The notes under the pieces were generated by a model. It made no database searches and was not told where the DNA came from. It saw only the letters and a list, made by a program, of their open reading frames with translations. The position numbers and the translations under genes are program-made. From Saprolegnia diclina VS20 (lineage: Eukaryota; Oomycota; Saprolegniomycetes; Saprolegniales; Saprolegniaceae), in NCBI RefSeq assembly GCF_000281045.1, contig NW_008246128.1:86080-128860 (forward strand): a stretch of 42,781 bases of DNA, read 5' to 3'. Below, piece after piece: positions 1-9,779 of this stretch (its first letter is position 1; the number at the start of each line of letters is the position of its first letter).

Positions 1-380
1 GTCTTTTGCCAGATACCTTGGTTGAAGCTCGAGATCTGCGGGAGGATGTTGGTCATGTAGTGCGCCTCGCGGATCGTCGTCTCGTTCGCGTCCATGTGGT
101 TGGAGGCGACGAGGTGACCACGGTCGTAGCCATTGCCATAGGCACCCGTGGACTTTTGCTGCTTACAGGTCGTCGGGAGGTTCGGGTCCGTGTAGAAGCC
201 GCTGGGGCGCTTGGCCTTGCCGTTGTCAAAGCCGAGCGTGTACGCCCAGCGGTCCGCCGAGGCGGCTTCGCAGTCGAACGTGAGCTCGTACCCGAGGTAC
301 TTGATGGTGCGGTCCGTCGTGCACGCGGTCGAGGCAAAGGCCGCCGAGGCGAGGGCGAGGCAGGCGATGGCAGTGCGCAT
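1..380 (-). CDS. Secreted DNA/RNA non-specific endonuclease (NUC1/EndoG family), 3' part cut by window edge
   Basis: Non-specific sugar-phosphodiester nuclease of the beta-beta-alpha metal type, probably secreted for nucleic acid scavenging. The first 126 codons are visible from the ATG at 378-380. Residues 1-16 (MRTAIACLALASAAFA) are a clear signal peptide. The family signature DRGHLVASNHMD lies at residues 86-97, with H89 as the expected general base. It is followed by NILPQ and FNQGIWQ, where the second Asn is expected to bind the catalytic Mg. Cysteines at 20, 37 and 72 suggest disulfides. The reading frame stays open to the window edge, so the C-terminal half is missing here. The next gene (serine protease) is on the same strand and also secreted. 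Family assignment is strong; substrate preference cannot be told. Confidence 0.9.
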   Translation of the reverse strand, partial: MRTAIACLALASAAFASTACTTDRTIKYLGYELTFDCEAASADRWAYTLGFDNGKAKRPSGFYTDPNLPTTCKQQKSTGAYGNGYDRGHLVASNHMDANETTIREAHYMTNILPQISSFNQGIWQK

Positions 381-1175
381 GATGGAGCGAATTGAACAAT
401 GGTTTGATCCTTTCGGGGTTGGGCACCCTGAATCTGAGCCGCCCACAGATTCCCGCGTGGATGTTTTTGCAGCGAAAGTAACATAGGATGCGCGTGTGTA
501 CCCAATGGCCTTCAACCCTTCAACTGGTGACCCTTTCTCCATCATTGCGAGTGCAACCAAGTCAAGAATTGGCGTACCAGCTCGTCTACCTCATCGTTCA
601 CGCCATCTCGAGTAGGCAGCAGTTGCAGGGACTCGAGGTGCGCGATACTACAGCCCTCGGGCTGCAGCTTCGGGCTGCACGGGCAACGGATGGGTTGAAA
701 CGGGCTGTCGTCCGCCGCTAAGAAAGAGTGGGATGAAAATCTGAGAACCGTCGCTGGGAGTGGTATTCTGCACTCTCGACCGCTTTGGATTGGTCGACGT
801 TTGAAAGATGACGAGCCGTTGGTGTCTCTGCAGCTCATTCGCCCCCGGCTTCGCGGGGTTTCGTATGCTCGTCGACGGGACAACAGCCAGTATTAAAGCG
901 GCTACGAGAGACTACAAGAGCTGGTGATCGATTCCCCGAGAGCTTTCATTGAGGGGAATCTCACAGCGCCGGAATGCGCCCATGCGACAGAATTCTTGGG
1001 CCAGCCGCTTGCAGTTGCAGCTTGCACTTGGGTGCGCTTACTACGCTTGCAACAACCGCGGGTCGTAAACTGGGTCATGCGGCTGACACGTAAAAGTGAT
1101 CTTTTTCTTTCACCTCACTAGTAAGTACTGTGTTCCATAACTTCAGAGGACAGAGGTCGCGAGCAAGTCGTTTAT
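381..1175. other. Intergenic, no gene supported
   Basis: Lies between the 5' end of the nuclease and the 3' end of the protease, both on the minus strand. Open frames exist on both strands (for example 542-883 minus) but have mixed composition, no signal peptide and no recognisable motif. Probably the nuclease promoter plus the protease 3' region. Confidence 0.5.
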
Positions 1176-2351
1176 CTACTTCCACGAGTCGGACGGGAGG
1201 AGGTTGATGCGCACGAGGTCGTTGTAGATCAAGTCGCTGCGAATACCGACGTTGGGACAGTTGGTATAACCACCATGGTGCAGCGCCACGACCAAGTTGT
1301 CTCGGACCCCGAGGACCGGCGATCCGGACGCCATTGGCAGCGTGTCGAGATAGTAGAGCGCCTCTGTGGCCGTGAACGGGCCGCGGAGCTGCGCGACGCC
1401 GTCGCCGTTCTTGTTGCTAATGCGTTTTCCATACGCGTTTGGGTGCTCCACAATGTAAATTGGCTCGAGCAGCGTCGGGCCGCGCGCGCGCAGCCGCATG
1501 AAGTTGTACTTCTTGGTCACCCACGCATCGAGCTTGACAATGGTATAGTCCAAGTTGGCGTTGGTGTACACAAATTGAACACCCCCCGAGTAAATCTCGC
1601 CCGGGCACGCGAGTTGGCTCTTGCAAAAGTCCGTACCCGCCGGCGGGCAGGTGGTGGCTTGGGCCTTGAACTCAAAGCGCGTGCCAGCCGCGTCCGCTGC
1701 CGATTTGATGCAGTGGTTGTTGGTGACAAAGTGACCTTGGTCCCCGAGGAGCCAGCCCGTGCAGCCGGAGAGCGAGCCGCCGCGGTTGATGACGAGGCGT
1801 GCGACGGCTTGCGCGTTGCGCCAAATACCAGGCGAGCCCTCAAAGCAAGCAGCTTCCAATGTGACGTCCTTGGGCCCGCACTGGCTCTCAAAGCCTTCGC
1901 CGGGCACGGCATTGACCATGAAGTCGATGTGAAAGCCCGCGCAGCCGCCACCGCGGTTCGGATTGAAAATGCCCGTGTACAGCGAGAGCGTAATCGTCCG
2001 GTTAAAGATCGGCGTCGCGTTGAAGCTCGCGCCGGAGGGGATGTGCTGGCCATAGTAAAACACATCTTTGCGCGTCCCATTCTCGTACCCTGAGAGCACG
2101 AGGTAGTCGGTCGGCGGCAGCGAAAAGTAGGCAAAATGCAGCTGGACCAGGGTCGAGAACTCGGGACCTGTGATGGTTTGCACGAACGCGGCGTCCGTGC
2201 AGAGCGACCGGGGTTGGTAGGGGTACGCTGTCGACGCGTTGCAGCCGAGTGCGAGGTTGAGCGACGTCGTGACGTCCATCGTGCCCGTACTAGCATTGGT
2301 CGCACCCACTGCGAGCGCCGCGCCGCAAGCCACCAAAAGCGCTCGAAGCAT
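1176..2351 (-). CDS. Secreted S1-type serine protease with N-terminal CUB-like region
   Basis: Single-exon gene of 391 residues. I start at the ATG at 2349-2351 because it opens directly on a signal peptide (MLRALLVACGAALAVGA); the frame continues upstream without an ATG. Residues about 20-160 are Cys- and NxS/T-rich and resemble a CUB-like extracellular domain. Residues about 185-391 are a trypsin-like fold of the glutamyl-endopeptidase/Trypsin_2 type. His213 sits in TNNHC (disulfide partner likely C197 in GCTGW), Asp268 in NLDYTIVKL, and the Ser is S342 in MASGSPV. The usual Gly-Asp before the nucleophile is Met-Ala here, so oxyanion-hole geometry may be altered. It probably acts outside the cell on protein substrates, like its secreted nuclease neighbour. 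Family confident, activity less so. Confidence 0.85.
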   Translation of the reverse strand: MLRALLVACGAALAVGATNASTGTMDVTTSLNLALGCNASTAYPYQPRSLCTDAAFVQTITGPEFSTLVQLHFAYFSLPPTDYLVLSGYENGTRKDVFYYGQHIPSGASFNATPIFNRTITLSLYTGIFNPNRGGGCAGFHIDFMVNAVPGEGFESQCGPKDVTLEAACFEGSPGIWRNAQAVARLVINRGGSLSGCTGWLLGDQGHFVTNNHCIKSAADAAGTRFEFKAQATTCPPAGTDFCKSQLACPGEIYSGGVQFVYTNANLDYTIVKLDAWVTKKYNFMRLRARGPTLLEPIYIVEHPNAYGKRISNKNGDGVAQLRGPFTATEALYYLDTLPMASGSPVLGVRDNLVVALHHGGYTNCPNVGIRSDLIYNDLVRINLLPSDSWK

Positions 2352-2687
2352 CGAATTGAAAAGTGAGGTTGGCGACAAGCAGTGATCCTGGCGATCTTAA
2401 CTTGCGCTATCAATAGACCCATATCCGAGCACGTTCGCCGGAGACGCGCTTGGGCGTTGCCGAGACACAAGGGCTGTTCCACAGTCCGAGAGCTCAGTCC
2501 GAGAGAGGCAAGGGGGTCGTCTTCTCGCCATGTCAATGAAAACGAGCCCGAGCTTGCATACATTATTGGACTTATGGCCTTGATTGTACATCAGTGCCGA
2601 GCAAAGCCACGTGTCTCCAACTTGTCGCTCTGTTTTTGCCAGATTTGAACTGGCGACGCCGCCTCCAAGAAAGGGACGCATGCGACC
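2352..2687. other. Short intergenic with tRNA T-arm-like hairpin
   Basis: Gap between the protease start and the 3' end of the Tudor-like gene. On the minus strand, around 2637-2655, the sequence GCCAGTTCAAATCTGGC forms a perfect 5-bp stem with a seven-base loop. This is exactly a tRNA T-arm/B-box, but no A box or acceptor pairing surrounds it. Otherwise nothing seen. Confidence 0.4.
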
Positions 2688-4988
2688 TCACTCGACGGTG
2701 CTGCCCGTGAAAAAGTTGAGCACGCGTTGCGCCAGCGAGCTGCGCTTTCGTTTTTGACGCGACGTGTGGATGGTGGCCGTCGCATCGCTGGACTTTGGTG
2801 TCGGCTTGACAAAGACAACCGCGCTGCTCTCGACGCTATAGACGTGACTGCGTGGCACGGATGGATCCAAGATGCTGGACTCGAATCGTATGCGGTACGT
2901 CTTGGATTCGGCTTCTTCGACGACGCCCGCAAAGTACTTGGGACTGCCACACAGCCGCGCCATGACACGATGGCCCATGGGCAGCCGCGCATCGTCGGCT
3001 TCTTCGGGTCTACAGGGTGCCTTTATCGAGCCACGTCTCAGAGACCTTTTACTAACCCCAGAATCGATTTCGAGTACACAATGAGGTTGCCGCAGCGCTG
3101 CAACGTGGCGTCCGGGAGACTCGTGACTTCGGTCGCTGGGATCTGCGTGACGCACTCGCCATAGTCAAACACGACCGCGTAAAGCCCGTCAACCACGCTT
3201 TGAACGCGCCCCGAGCAGTAGCGCAGGTAGCGCGGACTGTACGCCGCGATAAGCTGCCCGACGACGAACGCGCCGGCTGCGGCGCTGCGCTGCGCCTCCA
3301 GCTGCTTGAGCTGCATTTCGTGCACACTCGGTTCGATCTGAATCACGTCGCGGCTGATCTACACACTATGTCATTTGCGCGTCGACGTGTCGTTTGCACA
3401 AACACTGTAGACGCAAATGCCGTCGAGAAACTGCAAGTCGAACGTGCTGTTGCCGTTGTCGCGGGTCACGGTGCACGGCTGGGCGCTCTTCAACATCGGG
3501 TGCTTGGCGAGGACGCGGAAGCCTGTGAGAATGACGCGGTCGTCGACCGTCAACTGCATTTCTTGGACCATCGCGAGGAGCTCGTCGGTCACGTCTTGGT
3601 CGGCGGCGGCACTCAGATCTTTGATATCGACCTTGGCATCGACGTCCTTCTCGTCATATTGCACGATGGCGGTGCCATTAGTGTTGAGGCCCAGAAAGTA
3701 CCCGTACCGCCGCTCCAGCGGGTCCCGGTACGTCACCTGCAGGGTCGCATAAGACGAGCTTTCCAACACAACGTGGATGCACACAAACCATGACGCGGGC
3801 TCCGAGGTCGAGGCGCACCATACCATCGAGCAAGAGAAAGTTCCGTGTCGACGAAGGTCGAATCGCTTCGATACCCGGTTTGCGCCGGACTTTGGGCCGT
3901 AGTAAATGGTGTGCGACCTCTAATAGCGCGTTAGAAGTGTGGTGAAGCACGACATACAACCTCGCTGGATGGTCGAGGCGGTCTTGTGCAGGCGAATGTC
4001 GTACGTGCCGTTGTGCAAGTCGCGGCGGATCGTGGCCGTGATCGGGTCGGCGACTGGCGTCGCGTCGGGCAGCGAGTGGCGCTTCCGCACACTCGAGATG
4101 AGTGGCGCTGTGATTTTGCGGCTATCGCCTTTGAGCAGAGCGGGCTTGCCGTGGATGTCCATCAAAAGAACGTGGTCCCCGACGCGGAACCAGGCCGCCA
4201 TGGCTTTGCACGCGCTACGCTGTGCGGCGACCTCGTCGTCGTTTGGGCGCGTCTTGGCAAGCGCGTCCAAGGTGCGAATCATCTCCAAGAGCTTTGTCTG
4301 GTCTACACCACATCTATAATGGACAAGGTGCCATTGCCGCATAGTACTTTTTTGAAACTCGGATTGGACGTCCGGACGCGACCCAAACCGAGCAAAGAGG
4401 TAGTCGGTCCAGTGGTCTTCGCCCAACGGCAACTACACCTCGCGTCAAACGACGCATTTCCACATCCAACAACACCTCTTGCTTGGCGAGCGTCTCGTCA
4501 TGACGATGAGGGCGGCGCTGCGGCGGATACGACCGGTTGCTGGACGCGGCGACCTTTCGGGATACATCGTCGGCCTCGGACGAACCGACGCTGAGCGCCG
4601 AGCTCCGCGCAGCCTGCACCATCCGAGTGGGGGCCTTGCGTGGAAAAGCCAGCGATCGCTTCCGCCGCGCTTGCACGTCAGACGTCAGAAGCACGAGGCT
4701 CTTGGCTCGGAGTGCGGGATTTCGAGGCAGTAGCGCCCGTGACGAGGTGTCGTTGGCGAGCGGTGGCACCCCACCAAGTGCACGACTCGGTGCGTTGTTG
4801 CACGTGCTGTCTAGAGTACGTTTGCGTGTCGCATGAGAGGCTTCGTCCGCGACGATCGGCGTCGGCGGGTGCTCACGTGGGTCGGCGTGCACGGGGGCCG
4901 TTTGAGATGTCGCGGACGACGTCGTCCTTAGCGAAAGGTCGACGCCGCGCGGACTGGGCGTAGCTGGCGGCGGTGGCGCGTCGTCCAT
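2688..4988 (-). CDS. Tudor-like repeat protein, function unknown
   Basis: Seven exons: 4988-4476, 4432-4348, 4302-3961, 3919-3789, 3736-3404, 3358-3058, 3010-2688. The introns are 41-52 nt and keep one frame of 675 residues. The N-terminal third is Ser/Pro/Arg-rich and probably disordered. The rest holds at least four small beta-barrel-like units of the style WFRVGDHVLLMDIHG...NGTYDIRL, LGARVMVTYRDPLERRYG..., VDDRVILTGFRV... and GQLIAAYSPRYLRYCSGRV. These follow the Tudor/Agenet pattern of a basic path plus a D-x-G-x-YDI/V strand. Such domains bind methylated peptides or act as scaffolds. I see no catalytic motif. The C-terminus is basic (RQKRKRSS). The ATG at 4988 opens an Asp/Pro-rich start and no earlier ATG fits. 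The domain call is by pattern, not alignment. Confidence 0.7.
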
Positions 4989-5658
4989 GGATGAGGCTAA
5001 GTATAGCAAAGTGGCGCGAAGTGGTTTCGAAATGACCTTTTTATGAACCGCAACCTTGTTTCACAGATCACGGACAATTTGCCACGTCACGCGGGCGACT
5101 CTATTGCTTGAATAGATCGGCAACAAGAATGGGAAAGTTGGAACCCCGCCTTGGATGTCTCGTGCCGTTGACCAAATAACCGTTCGTCATCTCGTAGTAT
5201 TAATACGTGGAAGTGCAATAGGCAACCTCGAGCCAGCCCTTGGCGCGAGGACTTTGCGATGCAGCGGGGAATGGAAGGTTATGTCGAATTGTCTGAAAAA
5301 TTTGGTTTGTGTCGAGTTGGTAGTCGAAGTCTAGTCGTGATGAACTGTGACACGACAAGGAGATCTGCTGCACCAAAGGCCATCAAGTCAACGAACCTCT
5401 ACGACGTCATGGGCTTCCACGTCTACGACGGCAGATTCATCGCTGGAGATTCACTGCATCGTTGCATACCACGCAACGTTGCGATGGAGGCAGCAACACC
5501 TGGTGCCAGCGTAATGGTCAAGTGCAACCTGGCACTCGAAGCCATACTTCGAAAACCTGTCTCTTTGATTGGTTCATGCGTCGGTACCGAAGTTCGTAGG
5601 AATCTTGACCCATGCCATTTCGCGCTGTTGCCAGAGACGTCATCGACGCATTGGCTAG
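4989..5658. other. Intergenic region
   Basis: Upstream of the minus-strand Tudor-like gene and of the small plus-strand ORF at 5659. AT content is higher than in the flanking coding DNA. The open frame from 5259 has weak third-position bias and no motif, and I do not call it a gene. Confidence 0.4.
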
Positions 5659-5898
5659 ATGGCAGTCTTCACATTCGTCGGCTGCGAGCTGGCCCTTCTC
5701 GTGAGCGTCGGCCTCGCTGCCGCCTACGTGTGGTTCCTCTTCCACGTCCAATCCACGCAGCGCAAGGCGTGCCTCGTCCTCCCGATGACAGCGGTCCATC
5801 CAAGTCCCAGCACAGCCCTGCGCCGCCGCCGCCGGCGTTGCGCTGTCGAGCTCATTGCCCAATGCCACGGCGTCACAGCGGCCGTTGGCTGCTCGTAG
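5659..5898 (+). CDS. Possible single-span membrane microprotein
   Basis: Open frame of 79 codons from ATG to TAG. The first 43 codons show the strong G/C third-position bias of genuine genes in this window. They encode one hydrophobic segment at residues about 9-30 (CELALLVSVGLAAAYVWFLF) followed by a basic stretch. The later part (poly-Arg from CGC repeats) is less gene-like, so the true 3' end may involve an intron I could not place. A second membrane microprotein lies 113 bp downstream on the same strand. I recognise no family. Confidence 0.4.
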   Translation: MAVFTFVGCELALLVSVGLAAAYVWFLFHVQSTQRKACLVLPMTAVHPSPSTALRRRRRRCAVELIAQCHGVTAAVGCS

Positions 5899-6010
5899 CG
5901 CAGGCGCATCCGAGCTGTTAGATAGAAGCGCAGAACAATAGTGATGATTTATAAACGCTTTGTAGGACGTGTGTGTAAAAGGTATTCTTCGAAAATCGTT
6001 TGCAGCGTCG

Positions 6011-6283
6011 ATGCGAGCTTTGAAGCGCGACCGCCACGTGACTTTTCTCGACAGCGTAGCCACCAATACCGCCCTCACTCTTCCTCACAGTGTCCTTGTC
6101 GGCTAGGATCCTGAGGACGAGCTGCCCGATCGCGAGTGCTGGCTGTCACGGGCGCTTGCCTTGTCTGGGATCGCACTCGTCTTGCTCTTCATCGTCAAAG
6201 TCGCAGTGGAATTTCGCCTCATCGACGCTCTATCAGCCGAGCGACGACTTCGCCACGTGGAGAAAGGAGCCTTCGCCAACTAA
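6011..6283 (+). CDS. Spliced single-span membrane microprotein, unknown
   Basis: Two exons, 6011-6055 and 6107-6283, joined in phase 0 across a 51-nt intron (GTAGCC...GGCTAG, with a CTCAC branch-like site), give 73 residues. Without splicing, the frame would be cut by an in-frame TAG at 6104-6106, exactly the intron end. Exon 2 has strong coding bias. It encodes an acidic head (DPEDELPDRECW), a hydrophobic span at about residues 30-50 (ALSGIALVLLFIVKVAVEF) and a charged tail (ALSAERRLRHVEK). Topology looks like a tail-anchored or single-pass protein. No family is recognised. Exon composition supports a real gene, but transcript evidence is lacking. Confidence 0.5.
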
Positions 6284-7217
6284 ATCGTCCCGAGCGAGTA
6301 CAGTATACTCCTGCTTCTACTCTACACAGGAGCAAAGCGGGACGCAATACCAATACTAAACTGCCATTCATTTCCCTACCATCCATCCATCATAATTGTT
6401 AAAGTTAGTTCGCGGTAGGATACTTTTCATGCCAGGTTGACCACATGCGAGGACACAAGCAGCGACTGTGAGCCGCATTGCTGTCGAGGATCGAGAGAGC
6501 AGGACTCGATCAGCGCCAAACCTGTGCAATGCAGCAATCGCAGCTAGTTACAGTCCATAGAAAAACAAATACAGGCAGTGCACCGCCAGTGTTGGCGTCA
6601 CTGGAGGCGCCCGTTGCTAGTCTCTAAGTTGGTCTGTGCTTTTTAGCATAGACAACAACGAGTCCTTGATCTCATCGTGTATTGGGAATAAATACTCACG
6701 ATTGAATACCGAATGTACCGTTTAAGTATAGTAATTCACTAGACTGCGTGTCCAGTTGAAGGCGTGCTCGAGGTCGTGGCCGAAATCTTCGTAGCACGAG
6801 GGGCTGCCAGCTCATCTTGGTGGCAGCTCGTTCTGGCCAATCCCAAATTGGCGCGCTGTGATTGGCCCCCACGCTTCTCACTTCAATATAATGGTTGAAA
6901 CCGTCGCTTCACATACTCAAGCCAAGTCAAAACGTGTCACAGCCGACAGGAATTAAAAATCATCCGGATTCCAGTGGGTTCATATCCGGAAGTCCCACGA
7001 ACGTGGCTGGCCTTCATTCGATTTTCGCCTCGAACCGCGCGTTCTGATTGGTCCCATAATAATTTGGCCCCACGCGTCCAATTTAATCGGAATAATTTAT
7101 TCTCACTTGGTCTTTGTATGGAAAGGCACGACATTGAATAAAAGGCACCAGTGTGGCCGCGGATTTGCAGTGCATTTTTTTTAGCATTTGCTGGACGTCA
7201 GAGCAGGAGGAAGCAGC
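6284..7217. promoter_or_regulatory. Intergenic region with CCAAT-box cluster and ATCCGGAT motifs upstream of the bZIP gene
   Basis: No gene seen. CCAAT elements occur at 6837-6841 (CCAAT), 6847-6851, 6861-6865 and 7047-7051 (ATTGG). ATCCGGAT is at 6962-6969 and ATATCCGGAA at 6983-6991. A CCATCCATCCAT microsatellite lies near 6380. The arrangement matches the promoters of other genes in this window. Binding by NF-Y is inferred from the box sequence only. Confidence 0.5.
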
Positions 7218-7997
7218 ATGAGCCTCGAGTACCTCTTGGACGTCGCGATCCAGTTTGAGCAGCAGACGGACCGCGTGACCAAGCTCGAGCGACACCAGCA
7301 GTGCGCCGCCCAGGCCGAGCCGGCGCCCGCGCCACCCGCCGCCGCTACTATCTACGCCGACACGAGCAACCTCGTCAAGCACTTTGACACCCGCGAATAC
7401 ACGCACATCCAAGCCGCACCGTTCCATCCGTTCTTGTTGCCGCCGACGGGCGCCATGTTTGCCATCGACCCGAAGAAGGCCGCCGAGGCCGGCGGGTACC
7501 TCGCGCCGTTTTTGCTCTCGCACAAGGCCGAGGCGGCGCGGCGGCGGCAGGTCGCCATTGAGCGGCGCAACGCCAAGCGCAACATTGTGCCCCGCCACGC
7601 GGCGTCAGAGGCCGCCGCTGTGTGCATTGACCGCAACAAGACCAAGAACCGCATCTCGGCTGCGTCGTACCGCGAGAACCGCGACAAGCGCGTGCATTTT
7701 ATCGAGCACGAGATCCAGCTGCTGCAGAAGGAGCACCCGGGCCTGCAGTCGAAAGACTGGGTGCCCATGAAGAAGTCCAAGAGCGCAATCCGCGACGGCG
7801 AGTCGAAAGAGGAGTACCGGAAGCGCACGAACCGCGAGTCGGCCGCCGACTCGCGCTACCAGCAGCAGCAAAAGCTGCAATATTTAACGCGCGAGCTCGC
7901 CCGGCTCCGCGCCGTGGTCCACGTCGGCGACGCGACCAAAAAGCCGGAGCTGCCAGTGACGCCCACCTCGACGTCGTCGCCCATTGAGGAGCAATAG
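7218..7997 (+). CDS. bZIP-type transcription factor with two basic regions
   Basis: Single exon, 259 residues, starting at the first ATG in frame (7218), 10 nt after an AGGAGG-like purine run of no known meaning in eukaryotes. The bZIP basic-region signature N-x2-[SA]-A-x2-x-R appears twice: NRISAASYR at residues 144-152 and NRESAADSR at 205-213. Both are flanked by Lys/Arg. Each is followed by a short amphipathic stretch with leucine/valine spacing: VHFIEHEIQLLQ after the first, LQYLTRELARLRAVV after the second. The zippers are only two to three heptads. A third basic run (RRRQVAIERRNAKR, 108-121) precedes them. The N-terminus has a possible short coiled coil (VAIQFEQQTDRVTKLERH). Likely nuclear DNA binding. 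Tandem basic regions are uncommon and it is unclear which half contacts DNA. Confidence 0.75.
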   Translation: MSLEYLLDVAIQFEQQTDRVTKLERHQQCAAQAEPAPAPPAAATIYADTSNLVKHFDTREYTHIQAAPFHPFLLPPTGAMFAIDPKKAAEAGGYLAPFLLSHKAEAARRRQVAIERRNAKRNIVPRHAASEAAAVCIDRNKTKNRISAASYRENRDKRVHFIEHEIQLLQKEHPGLQSKDWVPMKKSKSAIRDGESKEEYRKRTNRESAADSRYQQQQKLQYLTRELARLRAVVHVGDATKKPELPVTPTSTSSPIEEQ

Positions 7998-8640
7998 CCT
8001 ATTTATGAGCCAGCAATAGACCCAAAGCTTGTGCTCCTCGTCAGATAATGGACCTTGTGCGTCTTTGAACTCGCCAACATCCCACATATATACTTCCCTT
8101 GTCCTTCTACTCGCCTCCACAGCACAAGCACCTTGATGAGTGCAAAAGCCAGGCAATGTTTTTGGGCCGTGACGTGGCGGCGTCAGCGTTACGCACCGGC
8201 GCTTTCCTGCCGCCTTGCCACGTTACAATGGCGACACCAACAGCAACGACCTGCTTCAACGCAATCGCATTCGCTCTGTGATAGGAGAGTCCTACGCCGA
8301 CACCGCTGGACCCAAGCACCCCGATAAGCGCGAATGTTCGCATGACGGTCCACGCCCCATGCGCAGCAAAGGAGTCCACCAATACTGCCTGCTTCCGACT
8401 TGGCCCGCTCCGAGCGCCCGTCAAAGGCTCCTTGTACATACCATTTGATACCAACGAGGTTCGCCAAGGCGTGCGAGTCGCGTGTCGTCGACGGCGAGCG
8501 GGAGCTAAAGGGGCGTGCGTATAGCCATTCCGGGTCGAAGGATTGCGCTACAAAACCCAAGAGAATATTTGGCGGCGTCTGATTGGCTCGTTTTCTCGAA
8601 GCGATAAGCCACGTCTTATTTTCGATTTGAACCAGCAACG
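7998..8640. promoter_or_regulatory. Intergenic region; CHORD gene promoter with CCAAT box
   Basis: Holds the 3' region of the bZIP gene and the promoter of the CHORD gene. GATTGGCT at 8581-8588 lies about 55 nt before the ATG. The surrounding 20-mer CGTCTGATTGGCTCGTTTTC (8576-8595) is repeated exactly in the AROM promoter at 36207-36226. No convincing gene; a minus-strand frame at 8107-8343 is weak. Confidence 0.55.
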
Positions 8641-9779
8641 ATGGGCGGCGCCGAGTCGATTCCGGTCCAGCCCGAGGGCGCGCGCCTCAAGAAGATCTAC
8701 TTGCACTTTGAGGAAGGCGACGAGGCCCACCACCTGACGCTCAAGCTCACGATCCCGTCCAAGTGGGCGGGCGCGACCGTCGACCGCTTGAAGGAGGTGC
8801 GGACGCGGCGACGTCCTCGGTATGGCTCACGTCCAGCGCTAGTTTTTCCTCGAAACGTACAACGAGAAGCGGCCCAACAACAAGGTCGACGCGACCGAGT
8901 ACCACCTTGAGCGCAGCGAAGGCCGCGTGCTGCGCGGCGACGAAACCATCCACGACACGATCAAGAGCCGCGACGACGTCTACGTCAAGCTCGGTAAACG
9001 CTGGCGCCGTGGCGGTGGCTTACGCAGCAACTAGGACCGTCGACGTTCAAGCACAAGAAGGATGCGGCCGACGGTACGTCCTTTTTGCATCAAGGCGGCG
9101 ATGGCTCATAACCACTGGCAGAGGAGCGTGAGAAGGAAGTGCCCAAGGAGCTCGTCCAGTGCAAGAACTTTGGCTGCCGGGAAAAGTTTGTCGACAGCGA
9201 GAACCATGGCCTCGCGTGTCGCCACCACAAGGCGCCGCCGACCTTCCACGACACGAAGAAGGGCTGGTCCTGCTGCTCGTCCAAGATGGTGTACGACTGG
9301 GACGATTTCGAGAAGATTGAGCCGTGCGCGGTTGGCTTCCACAGCGCCATTGGCAACCAAGCGCCCGTCGTTGCCGAGACGCCGGCGCCCGCACCCGTGC
9401 CGGTCGTTGCCGCGCCGGCCGCGCCCGTCAAGTCGATCGACGACTACAACAAGTCCAACCCGACTGCAGTCACGTCGATCTCGTCGATCACGGCCAAGTA
9501 CGTACAGAAGCACTTACTGTGCGGGAGCTCATGTTGACTAGGCCCGTGGCCCCCAAGCGCACGGACGGCAAGGCGAAATGCGTCAACTATGGCTGCCAAG
9601 TCGAATACTTTGTTGATATCAACGACGACAAGTCGTGCGCCCACCATGCTGGCGCGCCTGTCTTCCATGACAGCGGCAAGTACTGGAGCTGCTGCCCCAA
9701 GGACGTCAAGTACGACTTTGACGAGTTTTTGAAGGTGCCTGGCTGCGTCGTCTCGGCCCACAAGGACGTTCGCGACTAA
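8641..9779 (+). CDS. CHORD-containing protein (RAR1/CHORDC1 type)
   Basis: Five exons (8641-8796, 8843-8993, 9035-9073, 9122-9497, 9542-9779) encode 319 residues. Two CHORD zinc-binding domains are clear: residues about 129-189 (CKNFGC...C-HH..P-FHD..KGWSCC...DF..) and 253-314 (CVNYGC...CAHH..P-FHD..KYWSCC...DF...C). All Cys/His ligands are present in both. CHORD proteins are HSP90/SGT1 co-chaperones. In animals a CS domain follows; here the protein ends after CHORD2, as in plant RAR1. The first about 100 residues (KKIYLHFEEGDE...LTIPSKWAGATVDRLKEFF...DDVYVKLG) look like a ubiquitin-like beta-grasp module, which is my inference. The introns are 41-48 nt with donors GTGCGG, GTAAAC, GTACGT and GTACGT. 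Confidence 0.92.

Noticed and set aside
542-883. 113-codon minus-strand frame
   Set aside because: Composition is noncoding-like, no ATG-led domain, and nothing recognisable.
2600-2720. A tRNA gene on the minus strand
   Set aside because: Perfect T-arm, but no A box, D-arm, anticodon stem or acceptor pairing.
6104-6106. In-frame TAG suggesting stop read-through in a microprotein
   Set aside because: A 51-nt GT...AG intron ending exactly at this TAG explains it without read-through.
8107-8343. 79-codon minus-strand frame with a hydrophobic start (MRTFALIGVLGSSG)
   Set aside because: Could pass for a signal peptide, but codon use is unlike neighbouring genes and it lies in the CHORD promoter region.
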